Source of the DNA: Sipunculus nudus | Lineage: Eukaryota; Annelida; Sipuncula; Golfingiida; Sipunculidae | Direction: 5' to 3' | DNA length: 64,000 nt | Assembly: GCA_026874595.1 (NCBI GenBank) | Contig: CM049313.1 | Location: 37,082,159 to 37,146,158, forward strand | Program-made: the position numbers and the translations under genes | In this document: piece after piece, positions 58,040 through 64,000 of the stretch | How the letters are laid out: every line of letters begins with the position of its first letter | Position numbering within the stretch: position 1 is the stretch's first letter | Notes under the pieces: generated by a model | Database searches by the model: none | Told to the model about the DNA's origin: nothing | What the model saw: the letters and a program-made list of their open reading frames with translations, nothing else

Positions 58040-58428
58040 TTACAAAAATGTAACAAATGTTTGCAATTATCTATTAAATGATCCTCTGATAAGAAAGTTG
58101 AGACATTTCTCTTGCATGAGAGTGAGTATTTACTTTGTCAAAGTGGGTCAACTTCATAATTAACAGCTAATTTGACAAAAGAATAACAAAACTTAAAATA
58201 ACATAATATAATATAATTAAAGTATAATATAATAAAATTAATTGCAATTACAGTACAATGTCTTATAATTCAATATAATACAATATAAGAATATATTATA
58301 ATACATGGCATAATTTAAAATTACATCATAAAAAGGAATGGAAACCATGAAACATTGGGATTAACAAAGGATATCATGTCTGACACAATGGGTCAAAAGA
58401 TCATGACACACTGATCAATGAATAATGA
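58040..58428. other. AT-rich stretch with TATAATATAA-type low complexity
   Basis: From about 58,190 to 58,330 nearly all bases are A or T in ATAATATAAT-like words. From 58,365 to 58,428 phrases GGATTAACAAAGGATATCAT and GTCAAAAGATCATGAC loosely resemble the 51-bp array that resumes at 60,697. This suggests the transposon between them split one array. Confidence 0.45.
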
Positions 58429-60699
58429 GGCCATCCTTAAAAAGTTCTGTGTTGGGGCTAACCCGGCCGGTCGTGATTTTTGGCTGCGGCTGGAATTTTT
58501 TTTTTGACATATCTGCAAATTAATATTTTTATATGATCTGCCGCAAGCACCTGGGCCCGTAAAAATCTGCCTTCATGTGCTAGAAAAATAGTCCTTCTAT
58601 TACATTTTTAGATGCACTTAATTTCCATAATGAAAGGTATTACCCAACGTCGCCGATCGTTTAATTTGATCCATAACAATTAGTCAGGTTGTGCATATAT
58701 ATATACTCGTGGAACGATCGCTACACTCGTGCGCGAGAGTAGAAAAACTGCCGGGAAACCGCCATCAAAGTTCGTTGTTCTGGCGAAACAGGCTGAAAAA
58801 AAATATTGAGTTCTCTCGACAGTCATACCGTCAACAACCAATGTTGGCATTTAAACCATGTGACACGTTGATTTGCATAAACACGTGCCTGGCCAACACA
58901 AACGTTCTTGTGATTGGCGGAGCGGTCACGTGTCATAGCCAGAGAGCCAATAAGAGGTCCGTAGTAAAAGTTCACCCCATATGACTTCATTCATCACTAT
59001 TTTGGCGGGAAAATGTTCACTGACATCGTGTCGCTTACGCTGGTTATAATTTTTCAGCAACACTCACGGTGGCACCGTGAGTAGGCCTATATCAAGCAAA
59101 TGAAGCAGGCCTATTTAATGGAATCTGCAACTGACGATGTGTAACGCACGATCTCCACAAATCATATGTTTGGTATTACAAAAATTGCATGATTTCGTCA
59201 GGTCTGTGGCGATCATGACAGGGTTTTGCGAGGTGTCTGATGCATCGTTTCTACCGGCCACAGCTGATCAGAACAGGCATAACATATATGCGACTGTAAT
59301 TTTTTTGGATGTTTTTCTTTTTAACTGCCTTTGTAAATTTATTTCATTTTATTAATAGCTTTTATAATAAACAGATATTTCCTGACCGTACGGCATTTCT
59401 TGTTTAGACGTAGACGAGATAGAGATCAACATTGCTCGCTCAGTCATTAATTACAGAAAAATACTAGAATATCAGCAAAAGCTGACAAAAGCCCTCAGCC
59501 AAAAGAGCAGTATTTATGGGTGGTAACAGTAACAAGTATTCATGTAATATTTGTTCTCACATGGATGTATATCTGTACATAAGTCTTTTGTTCAAGTTGT
59601 GAATTGGAACTAGAGAGATATGAACTTTGTAAGTCTGGTCCCAGTCTTTGTGAGTCATGCAGCACTTTCGAGATCATCAAGGCCAATGACCATTCCATAT
59701 TCCAAAACAATCCATCCAGTGGTTCCTTAGAAATAAGCTCCTAGGTTTTTTTCTATTATAAGCTCTGTGACCTTGGGTCATCCATCTTGGAACTTGACTG
59801 AGATTTTGTTGATATGTATCAGCACCAAAGAAATGAAATTTCTGTGTTGAATATTTTTGGAGATATCCTCCTCACATGGTAAATGTTAACACACGCCGGT
59901 TATTTTCTATAATTCGCTCTAAAACGTCGAGAAATAAGTCAAGGTCACCCATCTTCGAACTTGACCAAGATTTTGTTTGCATATACATCAACACCGAAGA
60001 AATAAAATTCCTAATCAGGGTACTGACATCCAATATATAGTTTCATCTTTCATAAAGTACAGTTTTACATATATTTATATAAACATTTTATATATTCTAC
60101 TACCTTATTAGGCATTGACTATTACTAAAGAGTTCATTTATTACCGTCCTTCTTAATTATACCTCTTCACTTGCAAAGGAAATCTCAAACTGCACTCATT
60201 CCTACAATTCTGGCACTCTCATACAACACAAAATAAAATTGTCTGCAAATTCATGTGAGATCCAGAACAAGGCTTACAGGCCTAATGCGAACCTGTGCAA
60301 TGGGATATACATCAGTTATAATGCTTCCATGATAACATGCTTGATCATTATTGGAAAAGTACTTGATAACTTTTCAAATACGTGAATGTTTGACATGTAC
60401 ATGTTCAAAGCATTTACTAAAACATTTTAAACCCAAGTACAGGAATTTAAGCCTGTAATAAAACACAAAATCTGTTCAGAGATACCTTGTTGTGCATTTT
60501 TTAATGGTATCGAGGCAAGGAATGAATGAAGTATGGGTATGTTATTTGACATAGACCTCGCATATGCTAATATCCGGTAAAAAAAGGTGTAGTAAACTCC
60601 AGATCCTCCTTTAAAAAAAAATATTTTTTTCCTCCCTACCTGATGACTTTTTTTGGACCAATGTTAGCCCCAACACAGAAATTTTTAAGGATGGCCTGA
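58426..60699. mobile_element. DNA transposon with 34-bp terminal inverted repeats and TGA target duplication
   Basis: The left terminus 58,429-58,462 starts GGCCATCCTTAAAAAGTTCT and ends GTTGGGGCTAAC. The right terminus 60,663-60,696, read in reverse, is identical but for one base (TTT for GTT). Both sides are flanked by TGA (58,426-58,428 and 60,697-60,699). A 3-bp duplication with 30-odd bp TIRs starting GG is compatible with PIF/Harbinger- or IS-EU-type elements; the superfamily is not certain. The 2.27-kb interior has no transposase-length frame, only 72-97 codon frames (58,691-58,984 and 59,137-59,355). It includes two tandem units of a dispersed repeat (GACCTTGGGTCATCCATCTT at 59,770 and CAAGGTCACCCATCTTCGAA at 59,940) and a promoter-like cluster. 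Confidence 0.8.
58690..59015 (+). promoter_or_regulatory. CpG-rich promoter-like module with CCAAT, octamer, E-box and E2F sites
   Basis: In 325 bp there are CCAAT (58,838-58,842), ATTTGCAT octamer (58,871-58,878), CACGTG (58,882-58,887), ATTGG (inverted CCAAT, 58,913-58,917), CACGTG (58,927-58,932), CCAAT (58,947-58,951) and a consensus E2F site TTTGGCGGGAAA (59,001-59,012). A TATA-like CATATATATATA lies at about 58,694. CpG is visibly more frequent than anywhere else in the window. The combination is the one known from S-phase genes, including histones. No histone frame follows. The module lies inside the TIR transposon, so it may be the promoter of an ancestral transposase or captured host DNA. 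The orientation is not certain. Confidence 0.5.
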
Positions 60700-61060
60700 C
60701 ATAGGGATCCACAAATCAAACCATTCACAGTGTAAACCAAAGGATTATGTCATGGGGATCCACAAATCAAACCATTCAGTGTAAACCCAAGGATTATGTC
60801 ATGGGGATCCACAAATCAAACCATACACAGTGTAAACCCAAGGATTATGACATGGGGATCAACAGATCATATACTGGGATCCATGGATCATGTGGATTCA
60901 TGACACCAATCCAAAGACTGTGAAAGAGAGATCCAGAGGTCAAGATATGTGTATACATGGATCACGACATACAGATCCACAGCTCTAGGAAAACAGGGAC
61001 CCATAAACTATTAAATGGGGATCCACTTATTATGACTTATGGGGTTTATATAGTAGGATT
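60700..61060. repeat. 51-bp tandem repeat, three good copies then decay
   Basis: GGGATCCACAAATCAAACCA begins at 60,704, 60,755 and 60,804, with a partial fourth at 60,855. The units continue GTGTAAACCCAAGGATTATG. Beyond 60,870 only scattered GGATCCA words remain to about 61,035. It abuts the right end of the TIR transposon. Confidence 0.85.
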
Positions 61061-61845
61061 TATACCTCAGTCATATCATGACATAAAACATTGCATGAAT
61101 GATTAGACAAGGATAGATGGACTGTCGCATCCAGATAACAGTTCCAGTTGACTACCAGTTGAAATGGACAGTAGTACTCACAAGACCTGCCTGAATGCAG
61201 GTACTACTTGTTTCCAATAGGACTATACCATGCCCTTGGTAGTGTTAATGAATGAACATGAATGCTAGTTTTCACTGGATTTAAACATATATAAATACTT
61301 ATAAATACTTTTATATGTCTATAACTATATCTTTAAGGCAACTGAAAAAATAATTTTTTTCTTTTTATGAGCTGGAAGGTCAATGCCAATGAACTCAATC
61401 CTGCATCTGACATCTTTAGATAAGACCAACCAAAAGAAGATAGTAAAAGTAGCTTATAATGGAAGAACTACACAGACTGACAGACGGACTGACAGACAGA
61501 TCGTTGGATAAAATGCTCAGAATGACGCCACATGTAACACAGTCAAGAGAGTACATTTAGGTTTTGTTAAAAGAAGGTAACATTAATTTAACTGCTTTGA
61601 TTCTCACTGAAATAACACTTGGCTTCATAAACCCTGTCGCAGCTAAATGTTCACACGTGGCCAGATCTTCCTAGACCTTATCTCCTGTTGGCAGTGCATG
61701 ATCTGTCAGATAATTATTGACTGCATTCTTCTAAACTGTACCAGATATTTGATTATATATAATTTTTCACTAATTTATGGTTTTTCAATTTATATAATCA
61801 TGGACCAACCAACGATCCAAAGTCACTTGAAAGGCTCCAATTAGC
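61061..61845. other. Stretch without a recognised gene
   Basis: Unique sequence with a repeat-style tail near 61,470-61,510 (ACAGACTGACAGACGGACTG, ACAGACAG) and a degenerate 65-codon frame at 61,647-61,844. Nothing more can be supported. Confidence 0.35.
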
Positions 61846-62101
61846 ATGGGTTCATGCACCGGAAGTCAAGGTGTTCTCCAGACCTTCTTTCCCTGAGGGC
61901 ATCATGGACAGGGTCTTGGTGCAGCTTAAGATGGAGAAATTACGGTATATATTTAAGGTCAATGGGGCTAAAATGAGGTCTGGTGTGAAATTCTGGTCCA
62001 TGCACAAGGGCTCATTCACAAGATCCTCAAAAGAATCAACAGGATTACTAACAGCTCTGACAAACATTAATATTATCAATGGTTCTAAACAGAATCAATA
62101 A
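61846..62101. other. Possible exon, strand undecided
   Basis: Both strands are open. The plus frame from ATG 61,871 gives 76 residues, with GC-rich third positions between 61,850 and 61,940, an acceptor-like CAATTAG at 61,838-61,844 and a donor-like ACG/GTATAT at 61,944. The minus frame (61,852-62,079) has an acceptor-like TTTGTCAG at about 62,057 and a peptide with a PVDSFEDLV segment. That segment distantly recalls the ligand-binding lobe of ionotropic glutamate receptors after the third membrane helix; the rest does not align convincingly. Composition differs from the AT-rich flanks. I cannot choose a strand or a family. Confidence 0.3.
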
Positions 62102-63202
62102 ATGAAATTGATACTTAATTTAACTGTACAACAGGGCAACTTTTTAAATTGTTTTTTATCTGTGCACCACACCACAGAAACACTGCAAAATATATTGCGA
62201 GAATTATCACAGATTTTAAACACTTATCCCTTTATTCTGCATCATAAAGGCAATTCAATATATCTATGAACACTAAAGCAGCAATATGTTTCTGTGGTTA
62301 ATAATTTATACAGACGCATACAATTACATTAAATTAATATATTTAACTAACAATCATTCACCAAAACTGAATCAATGATCAATATTAACATTCTCCCTTT
62401 AGCCAGCCATAGCTGAGAGTAAATGCTGACAGAGATAAAATGTGGGGAAAAAATGTAATGTAAAAACCTACTACAACCTACTGCCCAGTATCATAATGTT
62501 CAGGCAGATCAGAATTCTGAAGAAAAACAAGGCTGACAACAAATAAATCACAGATAATCATATTTATTACTGGTGTATCTGCTAATTAAATCAAATTTAT
62601 CACCAGTGCATCTTTGATAAAGATTTTCTTTTAGGAACCCATTCTTACACTCACAGGTAAGGGACCATTTCACAGTGCGATTTATGTACGCTACACCTCA
62701 TGAATATCGAACGAGGAATGGCCTTCCACTAATCACTAAAATGGGAGTGATCAATCCTTGTTTCATCTGATATGTACCAAAAAACTAAATTCATAAAATA
62801 TACAGGAAGCGTGATTCGTGATATATGTGTAGTATCTCAAGGGCCACCACTTGCGTATTTGATGAGAAGCAAGTTATTACATTATACCATTTGCCAGTCT
62901 TGTTTACCCAGCTGGGCTCCCAGGATGAAAGACTTACGACAAAAAAGCTGATTCTCCTTTGATGTGTATAAAACTTTCCAACGGAACCACCCTGTGCAGT
63001 TAAAACAGCAGAGACAAAAAAAAATCTAAAAAAATTCATAGAAAACCATCTACAAATAATATATAAACAGATATGCACTGTTTTATTCATAGATTTAAAA
63101 ACACTATTTGTCCTTCATCTGTTGTCCTAAATACTCCCCTTAACTTAATAATATATAAATGGAAAAAATCTTATTTGTAAAGAGATTGTATTATTTATTA
63201 AG
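62102..63202. other. AT-rich stretch with one unsupported 99-codon frame
   Basis: The minus-strand frame 62,791-63,090 encodes 99 residues with a hydrophobic N-terminal part and no recognisable domain. Between 62,645 and 62,760 the composition is more balanced but no motif stands out. No repeats were seen. Confidence 0.35.
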
Positions 63203-63826
63203 TTTTTTTTTTAAATACATTTACTGGAAACAGTCAAGCATACATTACTCATAGAAACAGATGAGCACATACACATATAACAATAACAATACATATATGA
63301 CAAAAACACAGTACCCTTATTGTACAAAATAATTTTTCGTGTCTATAATTCATTTATTTAGTCTTGAACTAACTTTGTATTAATTGCCTAATCTTATGTT
63401 GATTTTCTCCATTAACTTCCCATTATACCTGATGTATGTGGAATATACAATTTTTTATTGCTATCCTCTTTTCTATATCACAGATATCATTTATAAATTT
63501 TAAGGCTTCTTCTGTACTAGGAAGTTTTAACTTGCATCTGCACAAATACAGATATCTTTTTACAACAAGAATTGTAATAATAAAACATGAAGAATTGCTT
63601 TTGTTAAATATGACATCCTTCAATCCAAAAGTGCATGAACCGATACCTTCAGTGATCAAATGATTAACATTATGCCAAATATCCACTTTTTGGGGCATGC
63701 CCTAAACAAATGTAAAATTGTTTCAGTTTCTATTTTAGAAAAGGTGCATCTATTATCTGTGCATTTCTTAATTCTGACAAGAAATAGGTTTAAAACTAGG
63801 CATTTCTGAAGTAAACAGTATTGAAA
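63203..63826 (-). pseudogene. Decayed LINE (L1/Tx1-like) reverse transcriptase C-terminus with frameshift
   Basis: On the minus strand, from 63,826 down to about 63,690, the frame reads NRCTFSKIETETILHLFRAC. This matches the C-x2-C...E-T-I-x-HLF-x2-C block found after the reverse transcriptase domain of L1/Tx1-type LINEs, with the second cysteine replaced by serine. A single-base slip near 63,690 moves the continuation into the next frame (63,698-63,423), where WHNVNHLI, ILVVKRYLYLCRCK and EKRIAIKN match the usual end of such proteins, stopping at 63,423. Downstream on that strand a 3' UTR-like stretch reaches an A-run (T10 on the plus strand, 63,203-63,212), a plausible poly(A) tail. The 5' side is cut by family A at 63,827. 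Non-functional: truncated, frameshifted, key cysteine lost. Confidence 0.75.
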
Positions 63827-64000
63827 CAAGTGACCCATGGGTCATGACGCTCAGCTGACTGGGAAGAGATTTGCAAAAGGAAATTTTATCATCTGAATGG
63901 TAGTATATACCCATTCAACTGAAGCATCAAACAGATTAACCAACAGGCTGAGATTGTGTCTGTATTAATATATCTAAAAAATAGAAAAAAAAATACAAAA
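63827..64000 (+). mobile_element. Family A element, start only (runs off the window)
   Basis: ACAAGTGACCCATGGGTCAT begins at 63,827. The next about 155 bp are almost identical to 28,394-28,550 (one clear substitution, TATACCCATTC for TATAACCATTC, before the A-rich end). This is the least diverged pair of the family in the window and fixes the left boundary, because the DNA before it differs between the two copies. It sits against the LINE remnant. Confidence 0.85.

Noticed and set aside
1-64000. tRNA genes or tRNA-derived SINEs
   Set aside because: Scanning by eye for GGTTCGANTCC-type B boxes with an upstream A box gave no acceptable pair; a covariance search would be needed to exclude them fully.

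Overview
The window looks like AT-rich intergenic or intronic DNA from an animal, most probably a marine bivalve mollusc. There are no closely packed long open frames and no ribosome-binding-site pattern. Long introns or gene deserts are implied, CpG is sparse apart from one island, and the repeats are of a style typical of bivalves: short leaders followed by about 280-340 bp tandem monomers, with AGCTCA/TGAGCT hairpins. The taxon is an inference from repeat style only. I cannot name a complete protein-coding gene here. The two best coding signals are a short terminal exon on the minus strand (57,839-57,950, acceptor AG plus stop codon) and a decayed LINE reverse-transcriptase C-terminus (about 63,423-63,826, minus). 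Both strands are open at 61,852-62,101, and I cannot decide which, if either, is coding.

Layout. 1-2,100: a complete small hAT element with an 8-bp target duplication (147-513), then six near-identical 118-bp tandem copies. 2,576-6,090: a 56-bp satellite of about 63 copies. 6,960-25,740: mostly single-copy AT-rich DNA with dispersed repeats (families A, C and D), a piggyBac-like MITE at 13,148-13,413, TA microsatellites and several GC-richer islands that could be regulatory. 27,530-39,713: a continuous run of tandem DNA made of family D, then family A, then a 54-bp array, then a 9.3-kb satellite of about 250 copies of a 37-bp monomer. 43,158-49,160: 36-bp, 22-bp and 41-bp minisatellites. 49,232-53,751: two inverted copies of a Helitron-like element, one with both ends recognisable. 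54,896-55,758: a second hAT-like element. 56,278-56,391: four POU octamers. 57,839-57,950: the candidate exon. 58,429-60,696: a 34-bp-TIR transposon with a 3-bp target duplication that carries a CCAAT/octamer/E-box/E2F promoter-like cluster. 60,704-61,060: a 51-bp array. 63,203-64,000: a LINE remnant abutting a fresh family A copy that runs off the window.

How the parts relate. The dominant theme is tandem amplification. At least nine unrelated tandem arrays occupy roughly a third of the 64 kb. Family A and the Helitron-like family are themselves mobile carriers of tandem monomers. The 37-bp array keeps a record of its own growth: a diverged block that matches its degenerate right edge recurs twice inside it, at offsets of exactly 110 and 60 monomers less one base. 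Four of the arrays (37, 41, 54 and 56 bp) each carry a perfect 5-bp stem with a short loop in every consensus monomer. All positions were read by eye from the sequence; copy numbers come from spacing arithmetic and could be off by one or two.
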